This document shows positions 22,937 to 35,639 of a stretch of 64,000 nucleotides of DNA, piece by piece (position 1 is the stretch's first letter; each line of letters begins with the position of its first letter). The stretch is from positions 40,652,494 through 40,716,493 of the forward strand of contig NC_053045.1 of assembly GCF_003473485.1 (NCBI RefSeq). Direction: 5' to 3'. The notes under the pieces are model-generated. The model was given only the letters and a program-made list of their open reading frames with translations. It did no database searches and had not been told where the DNA came from. The translations under genes were made by a program, and so were the position numbers. The stretch comes from Medicago truncatula (Eukaryota; Streptophyta; Magnoliopsida; Fabales; Fabaceae).

Positions 22937-25600
22937 TAGTAAGATGTAAAGTGAAAAAAAAATCAAATACCTTGTATTTTAAAAAAAAAAACTAATGATT
23001 TTTCAAACCATGTTATATGCCCATCATCGTTTAATAATGACCAATCTCCGTTCAAAAATTTGTGAAGCATACAAGAAGGATTCTCATCTCTGAATAATTT
23101 TTTTCATACGTAAGAACCAGAGGTCGAATCTATGACCACGTTGCAGAAATTTTTCTTAAAATTTTCATTTAAAACACCCTCATCGTATTTAAATTACATT
23201 ATTGTTCTAAAGATCTTAACGGCAAAAATCAAATAGATTAAGTGTTGAGGAGTAGAAATTTCGAGTCCAAACATACCTCTTTGCATATCAAATATTCTTG
23301 CAGCTATTGTATGAGTTGTATCTACATAATTATAATAATTTTTTTAGGGAATTGTAATAATTTTTGTATTAAAGGGATATTGATTTTCTTGTTGCCTGCC
23401 ACGGTATACTAAGAATATACTTTTGTATTGCCTGACACCATTTCCTTTTTCGGATTTTTATGAGTTTATCGCATTATTTCACGAGGATAGAGGAGAATTT
23501 GATTTTACATAAGCCACCCACGCCACTTTCCATCTCCATTCGTTTGCCTTATCCTTATGTAATGTTGATGTAATGCCTCACGGGGGTGCCCAGTTGTCCG
23601 GAAAATTAAGTACAGAGAATATAAAAGAACACGGTCACAATACAAAAACATAACGTGAAAATTTTAAAGTCTGGAGAAAAAATCACAATCATCATCGTGA
23701 TAACCAGAGAATGACATTATATGTAAATTAATAAATTATTACATCAAATTATTCTCAAACAACCATTGATCCCAATACATCTTACAACACTCTAACCCCG
23801 GAGTATAAGAGAAAGAAAAGAGTCGTATAAGTGTTTTTGACTAGTGTATCTTGTAACAAATAAATAAAGTTACGCTTGTCTTGCACTTCATAAAACAACC
23901 TTGTGACCTACAGGACTTGTCAAGCAAGAAACTACACAAGTGAAGGAACCACCTTTTTGTCTCACACTTTAAGAAACAACTATGTGGCCCATATGTCTTT
24001 ACAAACAAAAAAGTCGTCTTGTATTTCCACTTTCTTGGGAAACATGTAGCACCTTCAAATTTCTTCAAAATGTATGTTTTCAACCAACATCAGCGACACT
24101 CTCCGACCTAGTCTTGTAACCCGTTCGAGCTTGAATGCAAGGTTGGATCTTACAAGGTAAAAAAGGAAAGCAAGAACAACATTAGACGACAAAACAAAAA
24201 TGCAACTGAACCGGAGGCCAAGTTTGAGTTACCCTTCATGTTACCCATCCTGACCTAATTTAATTTTAGGACAAAAATGTTAAAGATTGTCTTTATGGCA
24301 CTTTTTAACAATACGAATTAGAAATTTCGTCTCAAAACGTGGTGTATCAACTTAAGGCAATTTTTTCTAGTCCAAAATTTGTTTTTTTCAAAGACAAAAT
24401 TTCTATACTTCGATATCTTATCTAGTGTGCTTATGACACTTGTTAGTATAACCCTTATTTTATAGCACTGCCACCTAAACCTAATCTCAAGTCTCTCACA
24501 CATTGTTGTTAATTTTGACGATTACACTCTTTCATTTAGGAAGGCGAAAGGATGCAAACTGTTGTTTATTTTTATGATTGTACTTTTAATTGATGCATCG
24601 TTATTTTGGTAATATATGATTCAAACTGTTAATTACTAATTTGTAAGACAGTATTGGTATTAGTTTGTAAGACAATATTGCTACTGTTTGGCGAATTGTT
24701 TGTTGGTTAATAACTGAGACAATGCCAGTGTTTGGTGAATTGTTTATTTAAAATTTTGGTGTTTTTGAATTTTGATCTTGGTTGATATTATCATGAACAA
24801 CATAATGATTGTACTAAATTGATTGGATCAATAAAAATAGTCTCATTTAAGTCGACCAATGGTACAAAATTGTGAAAACTTGTTGTGCATTATGCTACTG
24901 GAACATTAAAGCAGGTTGAATATTATGCTAGCGAAAATTTGTGATTGTTGGAATTACTACTATGTTGTTGTTTTGTGATTAAAAAAACTTGTTAATTAAT
25001 TCTTCTTTTAAAAATAAAATGTTTATGCCTTGGTGACTTTTCTTAGAATCAACACAATCTTGTTTTGATATTGTCTCATCTTTATTAGACTCGCACCTCA
25101 TCGGATTTGATTGAGTTTAAGTTTGAATTCGAGTTTAAAAATCATCTGATCTAATATTAGGGCCGAGTTTACTACACATGCAATCCGTCCTTTATGGTTT
25201 ATACACCCCTTATTCCTTTTCATTATGAAATTAAGTATATAACAAGTCAACCTTAAGTTTAAATTCTTTTTTTGACGGTATTATAGATTTCTATATCAAT
25301 CAAATTAGTATTATAATTTTCAATTGTTTAGACAGAGGAGTGTATTCTACTCAACATTGAATTTTTGTTGAAAATGAGAAAATTAACACTGAATTTTGAA
25401 TTTTGGTTGAGAATCAGATCAGACCAAGAGAATGTAGTTTCTTAAGATAATGGCATAAGAATCATTCTAGTAAAGCTCTAATAACCTTTTAGATGCCAAT
25501 GAGGTGTATATGCATGATTTGATATAGGAAAATTGTTCATCATGAACTATCATAACAAACAGATTCAATCAAATGGAAGTCCAAATATAGATAAATTATA
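22937..25600. other. Intergenic, no gene seen
   Basis: About 2.7 kb of AT-rich DNA. The frame 23841-24083 (minus) is Lys/Cys/Phe-rich and not recognisable; I consider it chance. No transposon ends found. Confidence 0.5.
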
Positions 25601-25718
25601 AAATTAAAGCATACACACATACACACACCAAATTGTCTCACTTTTATTTTGAAAATGTGATATTCCTGAAAGCATGGATGTTTCTTACCCTTTATTGCAA
25701 ATTTTACAAGCAACCAAC

Positions 25719-28223
25719 CTAAGTAGAAAACCTTTCTCTGTCATGAGGAGCAAAATAATCGATATTTGGCCCCATAGGAACGATCCCAAATGGATTGATA
25801 GAAGGATGACTTCCATAGTAATGCAACTTTATATGTTCCATGTTCACTGTACTACTAATGCCAGGGATTTGGAAAATGTCTTTGGTGTAATTGAAGATAT
25901 TTGGATATTCCCGTATTAGCTTCTTGTTACACTTAAAGTGAACTGCATAAACCTGCAATTTTAACAGATATATATTAAAAGCACAAAAAGAATGAAGAAA
26001 AAACTTCAGAATTTGAGTTCCACTTCAAAGTGTCCATCGAATAACAATAAAGCAATAACAAGAAGGAAACACTTGGTGAGTTTACTGATTAATGCCTGTG
26101 GTGCCTAAGGATATGTTTAGATAGAGAGGTTTGGAGAGGGCCATATTGAATTTTAATGTTTTTAAAATAATGAAATTTGACAACACAGACTCCATATTTT
26201 TTACAAGTTATGTAGTCTTAAAACTAGGGGTGCAATTTGGTTATTGAAATTCGGTATCAAACTGTTTGAGCACTCGGTTCAACTCAATCCCCTGATGGAG
26301 TCGGTCTTCTAATCTAATTCTCTGAATGGCCGAAGACGTAAGACCCACCTCCGCTGAGGTTGATTTATTAATTCAGACGAGGACAATAATGATAAGATAC
26401 TCCCAAATATTAATAATAGATGCCCGACCCACACACAAAGTCACACACTATACCTCATCAAATCTAATGAGAGTGACAAACAAACGAATGTCTGCTTCAG
26501 TAAGCTTGTTGCCACATATATAGCGTTGCTTGCTTAGTATATCCTCGCATTTGTCCAAAGCTTCATATAATTGTCTTGCAGCCTGCACAAAGGACCAAAT
26601 GAACAATTTCAAATGCTAAATGAATGTAAACATTAAATTATCAACCACACCTGAAAAAAATAAAAAAACAGATACATACATCAATGTATGGTTCCTGCTT
26701 CTTTGCAAACCCGCATCTATAAACACCGTTGTTTATATTAGGATATATCCACTCGTTAGTCTCATCAATTTGGGCTTGCAATTCAGAGGGATACAAGTCC
26801 AAGATGGGATTTTCTGCAATATCGTTGAATTCAGTATTAAACATGCGAATTATCTCCGAGCTCTCGTTGTTAACAATTGTCTTGAGTTTCTTATCCCAAA
26901 GAATCTGTGCAGATAAAAATCCATCAGCTAACAATAAACATCTGCTGAGTAAAGCAAATCAGAAAAGCTAAGAAAAAAAGTAAGTCCATTCTAAAGCGAA
27001 AACCTACTGGAACAGTGAACTTTCCGGAGTAGTTTGTACTTGCAATTTCATAAAGTTCTCTAACACTCTTTGCTCCATTCAAAGGATCAGGTTCAGCTCC
27101 AAGGACCTCGGTATTCGATTCAGGAAAAATCCATCCCATATATTCATCTGATTCTTTAGTTCTTCCCCATATAGGTTTGACCGACTGATTATTAAACATG
27201 CAATTTCTAGGAAGAGTTATTGAAAACTGAAATCACACCAGTTGCAAATATTAAGCAAAAAACCTACTAACCGAGAAACTGATGGCTTTGTCAAGTCCTT
27301 TGATTTTCAAGTAAGCAAGGCATCTGCAAGCCCAAGGACAAGCATATGATATGTAGAGATGATATCTTCCTGACTCAGGTGGAAATTGGGAATTTGGATC
27401 CTTTGAAACAAATTGTCGGAATGTGGAAGCTGATCTCGTGAATGCTCCCGAGTCTGATATCTCGTCCAATGATGATCGCACCATTTCAACAATATGCTAA
27501 TGCTAAGCAAAAGATATTTTAATCAAGAATCACAAAACCTTCAAAGTAGCAAAATGGCATAGAACAAAACTTAGGCCCTGTTTGGATGAATAACTTAGCT
27601 AAGCACTTATACCATAAACGAAACGCTTCTCATATCAGTGCTTATGTCTAATCTATTTCTATTACAAAAGATAAAATAAAGTCAAACTATTTTCATATAA
27701 GCCGTAAACGGTTTTCAAAAACAATTCAGCAGAGCTTATGGAAGTAGGCTAAAATCAACTTATGAGCATGTCATAAGTTCTCTCAGACAATATCGTTGTA
27801 CTTATGTCAATAGATAAGCTCAAATAAGTTATAAGTCAATCCAAACATAACATTAGTTTATGATCGATCAGTTCAAATTTTAACTCGATTAACTAAAATC
27901 TTCAATAAGTAATAATATATTGAAATTGATGATTAATATGAAACATGAATCTGTGAAGTATAGTTATTAGAACAAATAAAAGTCAACAACTATGACATGC
28001 ATTCATAATAATAATTCTTAAGCAAATTAAAGTCAACAACTATGACATGCGTTCATAATAATGAATCTTAACAAAACCATCACCATGGTAAATTTATTGT
28101 TATTGAATACCTAACAGGAAGAGAGAAAGAGAAGGTGGGGTTTACCTTGTAGTGGCGGTTGTGGGAGAACAAAGAGAGGGTAAAGGAGCTTTTGTGAAGG
28201 ACCACTGATCTCAGACAGAACAT
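25719..28223 (-). CDS. Glutathionyl-hydroquinone reductase (GST-like)
   Basis: Six exons on the minus strand: 28146-28223, 27272-27496, 27008-27184, 26680-26904, 26454-26582, 25719-25952. All are in phase 0 with GT-AG borders, for 355 aa. The enzyme family reduces glutathionyl-hydroquinones to hydroquinones. The thioredoxin-like N-domain has the active-site CPWA (Cys79, in [12 protein letters not shown]), and the all-helical C-domain contains [19 protein letters not shown] and ends [15 protein letters not shown]. Exon 1 encodes [20 protein letters not shown], rich in Ser/Arg/hydrophobics without acids, a likely plastid or mitochondrial transit peptide. A shorter cytosolic form could start at Met31 (27484). 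A Tourist MITE sits in intron 1. Neighbours are unrelated. Confidence 0.93.
27574..27852. mobile_element. Tourist-like MITE in intron 1 of the reductase gene
   Basis: The ends GGCCCTGTTTGGAT and, reversed, TGTTATGTTTGGATTGAC are flanked by TTA (27571-27573, 27853-27855), the PIF/Harbinger signature. A sister copy lies at 44770-45060 in another gene's intron. Confidence 0.8.
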
Positions 28224-30210
28224 GCTTTATGTATTATACAAGTAAAGTTCCAATTAAGAAACAAAAATGATTTGTACTACCACTAAGTTCCAATTAAGAA
28301 ACAAAACTGATTTGTACTAACCACTACTTGTATATTTTTAGAATAGATTAAGATTCAAGATCCATCAATGACCAACACTTATCATCACCAAGCCCAATAG
28401 AAGGGTCCACGTGAATAACTAATTGAAGTTTGATCAATAGGCCCTTCAATTGCTCACATGCCCCTCAAAAAATCTAGAAATACCTCCCTCGGTTTGTAAG
28501 GCCCGAACCCCTTAGAGTGTGTTTGAATGGGGGAATGTTTTGAGGAGGGAATTCAATTACTTTGAGGTGAGTTCAAACAATAGAATTTACTTTTAGGGTC
28601 TAACTCCTATTTTAGGGTTACGTCTAAGTTGTTAATTGTGTTTCAAATAATATTCTTACACTTTTCCTCTCTACTCCTACTCAAACAACATTTCCCAAAC
28701 TCAAGAAAAAAATCAATCTAGAATCCGATCCGAGCGATTTATTTATTTATTTATAAAAAAAAGTAGATACAATATCTTTATTGAAGCAATATGTTCATTG
28801 TGATTTTGATGAAGTCATCAAAATAAAAATATCAAAGTTCAACTCAGTGTATATAAATTTTGAAGCCTAGAAGCATCTTCATGGATGTGAATGGATTTAG
28901 AGATGCAAAACATGACTCATGAATCGATTCATAAAATTCAATGAATGAAATGCAAATACATGATTCGATTCACCAAATGGCCTTGATGTAAATGTAAATA
29001 GATCCCATCATTTTCAATCCAATGTTGAAAAGGTTATAAAAAGGAAGTGACTTGTGAAAAAAACCTAAAGAAGCACATATCCCCACCCTAGAGTTCATAC
29101 CATACTTGAGGCACAAGGTTCATCACAAATGAGAAAATGATAGATTTGTTCTTTTTACCATTTAACATTTTACACTTTCATTTTTCACCCTCACTCTCAA
29201 CCTTTTCAGGTTTAGCATGAGTTCACCTCCACCTGATATTTTTGGTATGTAAAAAATTCTATGGTTTTTTAAATTTCCAGAAAAACTTTATATAACCTTT
29301 CCATTGTGAATTATAAATTCGAAAAACTCATAAACATATCCAGTTTGGTTTTTCCTTTTCTAAAAACTTAAATTTAACATTTCATGTATTAATTTTTATT
29401 ACTTGGGTGTTTTATTTGTCTTCAATGTACCACCTAAGATATTCGTCATTTTCTACCCAAAAACTTTTATCCCGAAATGTAATTCAAAGTATACAATCTC
29501 AACTCATGAAAAAAATTCATTATGTAATGAAACTGTTGTGACAATTACTTTTTGGCTACTCGTATAATTTTTTATATTAAAGAAAGATTTCAACACACAT
29601 ATAACAGAGTGAATGCATTGATTAGAAATAACATTAGTCTTTGATAATAGTGAGAGATAGTGGTTGTTTGTTCTCTCCATAGTGAAATGCTAAAGAGCAA
29701 TTTTTTTTTAATGTACAAATGACATTACTTCAATAAAAACGCACGTACACGCACACACCCATATATATAACATGATGGATGCATTGATTAGAAGACATGT
29801 ATGTATAAACACTGTTATTTTCCTCATTATGGACCATACTAAGTGTTGTGCGACTTCTTTGAATATTCCCTTAATTATGTAGATTATTCATTATGAAAGG
29901 TGTTATTATTTTACCTATGACATAAATGGAGTCACAGTAGTTAGTGTCGTTGGGAACCCAGGCTGCTTCTGTGTATGCGAATGGAGATGATGACTCAATA
30001 TTTGGAATTAGTTAGTCTAGGAGTCGGGTATCATGGAGTTAAAATTTTGTATTTTTATTGTTCTAATGGTGTAATTTATATAACATAATATCAAGGATGA
30101 TTTAAATATTATTTTTAACATCAAGTAAACGCATAGTTTAGATTCAAGTTATTCTATGCAAAACATGTTTACTACGACAACCTTTGCACACTGATTTATC
30201 CTTTTTTTCC
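28224..30210. other. Intergenic, no gene seen
   Basis: Possible core promoter of the reductase gene just above 28223. A vague inverted repeat occurs at about 28518-28690 (GTGTGTTTGAATGG against TTGTTTGAGTAGG on the other strand), perhaps an old MITE. No coding region supported. Confidence 0.4.
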
Positions 30211-30220
30211 TTTTGTAGTG

Positions 30221-30493
30221 ATGTCTTCCGTGAAGGTTTGCATTTTTTGTTTGTTGACCGTCATCATCGGGGTCATTGTTGACCCGATGGTGAGGTTTAC
30301 TTATCCCCCGCCAACTTCGAGTGATCCAGCATCGCCATCGACCTAGCCGCCGAAGGTCTCGTATTTCATATTCGGTTTTGCCGGACTTCTGTGTTTCTTG
30401 TTGGCTTTGGTTGACGTTGTGGTTCGTTTTGTTCGTTGGATGAGGAAGAGGAAGACAACAGATAGGCGAGTAAGTCCTCATCAGATAATTTTT
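30221..30493 (+). pseudogene. Small membrane-protein exon with internal stop
   Basis: After an acceptor-like 'ccttttgtag' a frame starts ATG at 30221. It encodes a hydrophobic segment (VCIFCLLTVIIGVIV), a Pro/Ser linker (TYPPPTSSDPASPST), an in-frame TAG at 30344-30346, a second hydrophobic segment (YFIFGFAGLLCFLLALVDVV) and a basic tail (RWMRKRKTTDRR). The frame is lost at a possible donor CGA|GTAAGT. I do not recognise the family. A diverged copy of the first half recurs at 30679-30768. The two-helix layout looks like a real former gene, but the stop makes it a probable pseudogene. Confidence 0.4.
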
Positions 30494-30678
30494 TTAAAGA
30501 AAAATAAGTAAATATAATATATGGTCCTTTTAACACATATAGCCAAATGAATATAGGATATTGAATTAATGAGTTCTTGTTTGTACGGGTTGAAGTATGT
30601 GTTAGTAGTAAAGAAACTTTTTTTTTTGTTTTGTTTTTGCAGAGACGACTATAATGTAGATATACACTTTCATCCTGT

Positions 30679-30768
30679 CGACCTTCATCATCGCGTCATT
30701 GCCGACTCGATGGTGAGATCCACCTATCCTCCGCCAACTTCAAGTGTGCCAGAACTGTCGTTGATCGG
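30679..30768 (+). repeat. Diverged copy of the 30252-30343 segment
   Basis: About 90 bases match 30252-30343 through CATCATCG..GTCATTG..GAC.CGATGGTGAG and CCGCCAACTTC.AGTG. The reading frame is kept (MVRSTYPPPTSSVPE against MVRFTYPPPTSSDPA). A poly-T plus 'tttttgcag' acceptor-like sequence precedes it at about 30626-30643, so it may have been a duplicated exon. Confidence 0.75.
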
Positions 30769-30799
30769 AAAAATACATAAATTTATTTTTTACATTTTA

Positions 30800-32851
30800 A
30801 ACGTGAGAAATAGATTTCACACATACGCGCGTGCGTACACACACATATAAGTTTTTCAATAAAAATCATATTCATGCGTTAGATAAGGATAAGATGCAAA
30901 CATGTCTCAAAATTAAAATGAATAAATTTGTCGTTGACTATATATAATGGATCATAAATTTTAATTACATCAATTGCATCCACAAACAAATACACAATTT
31001 CGATTTGAAAAAAATGGAAATGAATAAAAAATTAATAAAAGGGTATGAAAAATCACATTTATGGAGATTTAAGTGAAAAAATATTTATCCAATAAATATT
31101 TATGCACTTATGAAGAGAATTTGATATATGCATGGATCCCACATTATTTTATCTCTCTGCTCACTCTCTCTTCTAAACCAAACGTTAAGAAATTGCCCCC
31201 TCTCTTTTCAACTTCTCTCTCCCCTCTTTCCATATCTTTCTTATTTCTCTTCTACCAAACACGGTATTAGAGACATTGAGAAAGCTTTTTCCGTTGACAT
31301 TATACTACAAGTATTTGTGGTGTCCGGGATATTATTATACTACAAGTATTTTTTTGGTTACAATACTACAAGTATTTTTGCTAAAAGGAAACATTTAGAG
31401 ACATAATTAATATTTGACAATAAAGATTATTGCCTAATCTGAAAATTCTTTTTTTTTTAGCTGCAATTTTTTTGTCAGGCACCAACAATTGTTAGTTACC
31501 AATCAGATAATATAGACCCCTAATAAAATAGGCCCCTAATTAAAAAACGCACAATTTTTTTAAAAGATTAATCTTCTATTTAAATTGAAAATAACACTCC
31601 TATAATGGTTATTAGCCACCAAAATTAAAATTAACAATTATTTTTACTAAAGTCGTGCTTGTTAATGGAAATAGATGATCAAAAATTCAAGATATATAGT
31701 AGTTTACTACATTCATAGATAACTTTGAAATGCATTTTAAATTGTAATGACCTAGTAGTTGTGTATGTAACTGAGACTTTTATATTTGGTTCAAATTCAC
31801 ACAAATGCTCGGGATTGAACCTCAAGACCGATGACTCAAGTGCATTATATTTTACTACTAAAATATTCCAAGATATCTTTTTTTTTTTGGTAGTGAAAAA
31901 CTATTCCAAGATATCTATTGATTTTTTATATTTTATTTTAGGAAAATGTTACATGAACATCCTTTAATCATACACCCTATTGTACACCCCATGCATTAAG
32001 GACATTTTAGTAAATTCATCTCACAATCATACTTTCTCTTTCATCTCCTCTCCCTTTTCCTTGCCACATATTAAGATTTTTTGTGCGTGTAAGAGGTGTA
32101 TTGCCACATGGGGGTGTACATGTATCACCACTCTTTATTTTATATACCTAACACTTTTGAGTGCTATAATAATTTTTTTTAAGCTCCTAAATTTGCGAGA
32201 TCCGACACCGCAGCTCACCTTTCACATGCCAAGGCCGGGCCTGCCCTTGATCCACTTTGATACCCCACCCTGTTAGTTAACAAAATCATTTGTATTATAT
32301 ATAACATGTATTAACAAAATCCCGTTTAACCGTAAAGTAATGTTACTTGCTATTGTCATTTTGTTGGCTATTTTAAAAGTAAATCGTTCCACATTTTGCT
32401 CCAATCTTAGTTAATTAGTTTTATTTGCAGAAATCATTATTTTCAAGTCTCATCAAAAGTCAACTACCAATTCCTTCAAAAACAAAGTCAATTACCAATT
32501 ACTAGAAACGAGTCACTCGTCTAACTTACCAATTCCTTACAGAACAAGTGAGACATATTTGCATAATATTTGACATTAAAGATTATTGAAGACGATACTA
32601 ACCATAATGAAAATCAAATTTCAGAACAATAACGGCTTTGTTTTTATTTAAATCATATTTATAGACCTTGAAAATAGAAATCAATACACCATTATTTTAG
32701 AAGTATCCTGCATTATATAATTGTAGTTCTTTTTTCAATTTTTCACTACATGAGATTCTAGTACTTCGTTTTTTTGGTAAAAAAAGAAAAAAGCTTAGTA
32801 CCTAGATTTAATCATCATCTTTAGAAATATTTGTTTTTTCTTATTTCAAAG
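30800..32851. other. Intergenic with retroposon traces
   Basis: Contains a SINE-like sequence at about 31746-31863 (A-box-like TGACCTAGTAGTTGTGTATG, B-box-like TTGGTTCAAATTC) and a tiny retroposed insert at 31879-31901 (separate entry). No gene. The last 150 bases precede the polygalacturonase start and presumably hold its promoter, but no clear TATA-to-start arrangement can be fixed. Confidence 0.45.
31879..31901 (-). mobile_element. Severely 5'-truncated retroposed insert with 15-bp duplication
   Basis: The sequence TATTCCAAGATATCT occurs at 31864-31878 and again, identically, at 31902-31916. Between them lies only TTTTTTTTTTGGTAGTGAAAAAC, which on the minus strand is a short stub ending in poly(A). 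The GGTAGTG next to the tail resembles the 3' end of the SINE at 15355-15449 (GTGGTGGCC). Confidence 0.6.
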
Positions 32852-34760
32852 ATGAAAGGCTTGTTTGTTCTTTGCCTAATATTTGTCATTGCTTCACCTT
32901 GTTTGTGCCAAAATTACTTCAATGTTGTTAAGTATGGTGCCAAAGGCGATGGCCATACGGATGATTCAAATGTATATTTTTGTTATTGTTTCATATTTCA
33001 TTTCATGCAATTATTTTTATATACTTATTTCATATATGAAACAAAATTTCAAATCTGATACAACTTTTAAACTTTCTTGCAAAAAGGCTTTTACGAATGC
33101 ATGGCAAGATGTGTGTGGTTCAACTCGAGATACCCCGACACTTATCATACCCGAAGGCCAAAATTTCATGTTGCAACCTTTGTCATTTCAAGGTCCTTGC
33201 AAATCTACAACCATTAGTGTTAAGGTACGTTATAAGGGAATTAATAAATTAGTTAGACATATGCATGGCTAGGGAAAATATGTCTCACTTTCTATGTGTA
33301 CAGAATTTCATTATGTTGATTTCTTCATATTACCTCAATATTCAAATTATTTTTCTTGACTCGTATTTATTAATATTATGAGTACCAAATATTTGGTTTT
33401 GCAGATAATGGGAACTATCACTGCTCCACAAAGCAATGCAAATTGGAAATGGGACGATAATGATGGTGATTATTGGATCAAGTTCTCAAACATAAATGGC
33501 CTTATTATCAACGGTGGTGGAACAGTTGATGGCCAAGGTGATTCATGGTGGAACAATAATGGCCATATCAGGCCAACGGTAAGTTAATTCTATCCAAAGA
33601 GGAGTATATATTAAAATTAAAATGATAGTATACAAACTCACACTTTGAGTCTTGGAATTAAAGTGTATAATTAATTAATCATTTGGTATAACATATATAT
33701 ATGCAGGCTCTTAAAATTCTTGAATGTGATAATCTAAAACTTGGCCCATTGAAACACATCAACAGCCCCAGAAATCATATAAGTATAGTCGGATGCAATG
33801 ACGCTTTAATCTCTAATCTTCATATAATTGCTCCAAAGGATAGTCCCAACACCGATGGGATTGACATTTCAACATCAACCAACATCTCCGTTCAGCATTC
33901 AATCATTTCAACTGGTTTAGTTCTAGATTATTTCTAATCATATATTTATGTTGATCACAAAGTCAAAAATTAATTAATGTGATTTATATTTTTAAAATTT
34001 CTTATTTATTGTTCATTATAGGTGACGATTGCATTGCCATTAACAATGGTACCGAGTTCATCTACATAACTGATATTCAGTGTGGACCTGGTCATGGCAT
34101 AAGGTTAGTTGTTCAAATAATTTTATGATTTTAATCTTTCATCAACATTTTAAGAAACTCTAAACTCTCTATTGGATGTGTTGGTCGATATATATATAGT
34201 GTTGGAAGCCTTGGAAAAGATGGGGATTATTCCACGGTAGAAGAGATACATGTGTCAAACATCACCTTTAGAGAAACAACAAATGGTGCTAGAATCAAGA
34301 CATGGACGGTATGAATTGATTTTAGTTCATAGGATAACTAATTACATTCTAGTGATTTATTTATAAATAATAGTGCCAATTTTTTTTTTTGTTTTGGTTA
34401 AATTAGGGAGGATCTGGGTATGCTAGAAAGATAACATATGAAGATATTATTGTTTTTAAAGTGGAGAATCCTGTGATTATTGATCAACAGTACGACGCTT
34501 TAGAACCTCTCAAAACAAAATACAATGTTTTAGAAGGTGTAAGCAAAGCAGTAAAAGTGAGTGATGTTATTTTCCGCAACATTCGTGGAACCACAAATGG
34601 TAAGGATGCAATTGATCTGAATTGTGCTCGTATTGGTTGCACCAACATTATACTTGAAGATATCGACATAGTTGATCTTGATGGAAAGAAAGCATCTGCA
34701 TCATGCAATAGTGTACAAGGGTCATGCTCTTCTTGTAATCCACAAGTATCGTGTCTTTAG
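32852..34760 (+). CDS. Polygalacturonase, glycoside hydrolase family 28
   Basis: Seven exons: 32852-32971, 33087-33224, 33405-33578, 33707-33914, 34022-34103, 34200-34308, 34407-34760. Joined, they give 394 aa with consistent phases. The signal peptide is MKGLFVLCLIFVIASPCLC, so the protein is secreted to the cell wall. All four GH28 motifs are present: SPNTDGID (Asp194), GDDCIAI (Asp215/Asp216), CGPGHGIS (His238) and ARIKTW (Arg272-Lys274). It hydrolyses alpha-1,4-galacturonan in pectin. The C-terminus has paired cysteines (SCNSVQGSCSSCNPQVSC) typical of plant members. Whether it is endo- or exo-acting, and in which tissue, is not visible; pollen, abscission and pod dehiscence are common roles. 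Confidence 0.95.
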
Positions 34761-35089
34761 GTTTTGATCTTTTAGAAAGTTGCAAAATTTATGAAGGAAA
34801 ATAAACAATTTGGTTGAGATTCTTAGGAAATGAATTCTTAAGTTTTGTTTCTTAAGAGATTAAATAGGTCCACGCCTTAGTTAGTGGGAATGGTAATTAG
34901 ACCTTCCTTTTTTCTCTTTTGGTTGAGAATGAGCCCCTTTTATTTATGCTCTATCAATAATATTTCTTCTTTTGTTCTAGTTTATATTTATATTTATATT
35001 TTTTTCACAAACCAAAATGATATACTAACAACAACGATGCAAATCTTCGCACAAGGTGTGCTAAAGAGAAGCACCGCTCAATGTTTACA

Positions 35090-35633
35090 GAAACAAGGTG
35101 TCATCAGACAAAAGCATCATTTAGTAAACACCCAAACAGTCGTTAAAATATCATTTAGTTGCCACCAGTCGTGATAACTAATGGTAAAAGATGGTCATTT
35201 AGCTCTCAGCCATAAAAAAGAATTCAGTTTGATTTTCTCAATAAGAACTGAAGGATGAGAACCTACCTATATTTTTGAAGACACGTTGTTACGATCCTTC
35301 CATAACTCCCATACACAAGCAGACCAAATTACTTTGAAAACAGAGTGAGTACTTTGAGGCATGCCGGCCATATAAGAGAATTGCATGAAATGTTGTCGCA
35401 ACTGACAAGGAGACACCGTAAATAAACCTACCCAATTTCGAACCGGAAGCCAAACATTGTTGGGAAAACCGCACTCTAAAAATAAGTGAGATGTTGATTC
35501 CAAACCTCCACACCCATAAACACAACTAGTGTCATTGCCTTGAATAATTCTTTGCCACAACAAATTATTCCTTGTAGGGAGTTTATTATGAAGAAGACGC
35601 CACACAAACAGAGACACTTTTGCAGGAATGTAC
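35090..35633 (-). mobile_element. LINE 3' fragment (reverse-transcriptase zinc-binding region)
   Basis: The minus-strand frame reads VSLFVWRLLHNKLPTRNNL, then a zinc-binding-like Cys/His set (CVYGCGGLESTSHLFLEC) and VWELWKDRNN. This is the zf-RVT module at the end of plant L1-type LINE ORF2. Further down, in shifted frames, SFLWLRAK and SYHDWW belong to the same conserved tail, so it is frameshifted and has lost everything upstream. It probably represents a dead, 5'-truncated insertion just downstream of the polygalacturonase gene. Confidence 0.85.
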
Positions 35634-35639
35634 TATATT

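Noticed and set aside
23841..24083. Lys/Cys-rich minus-strand frame
   Set aside because: Composition looks random, no homology recognised and no splice or promoter context.
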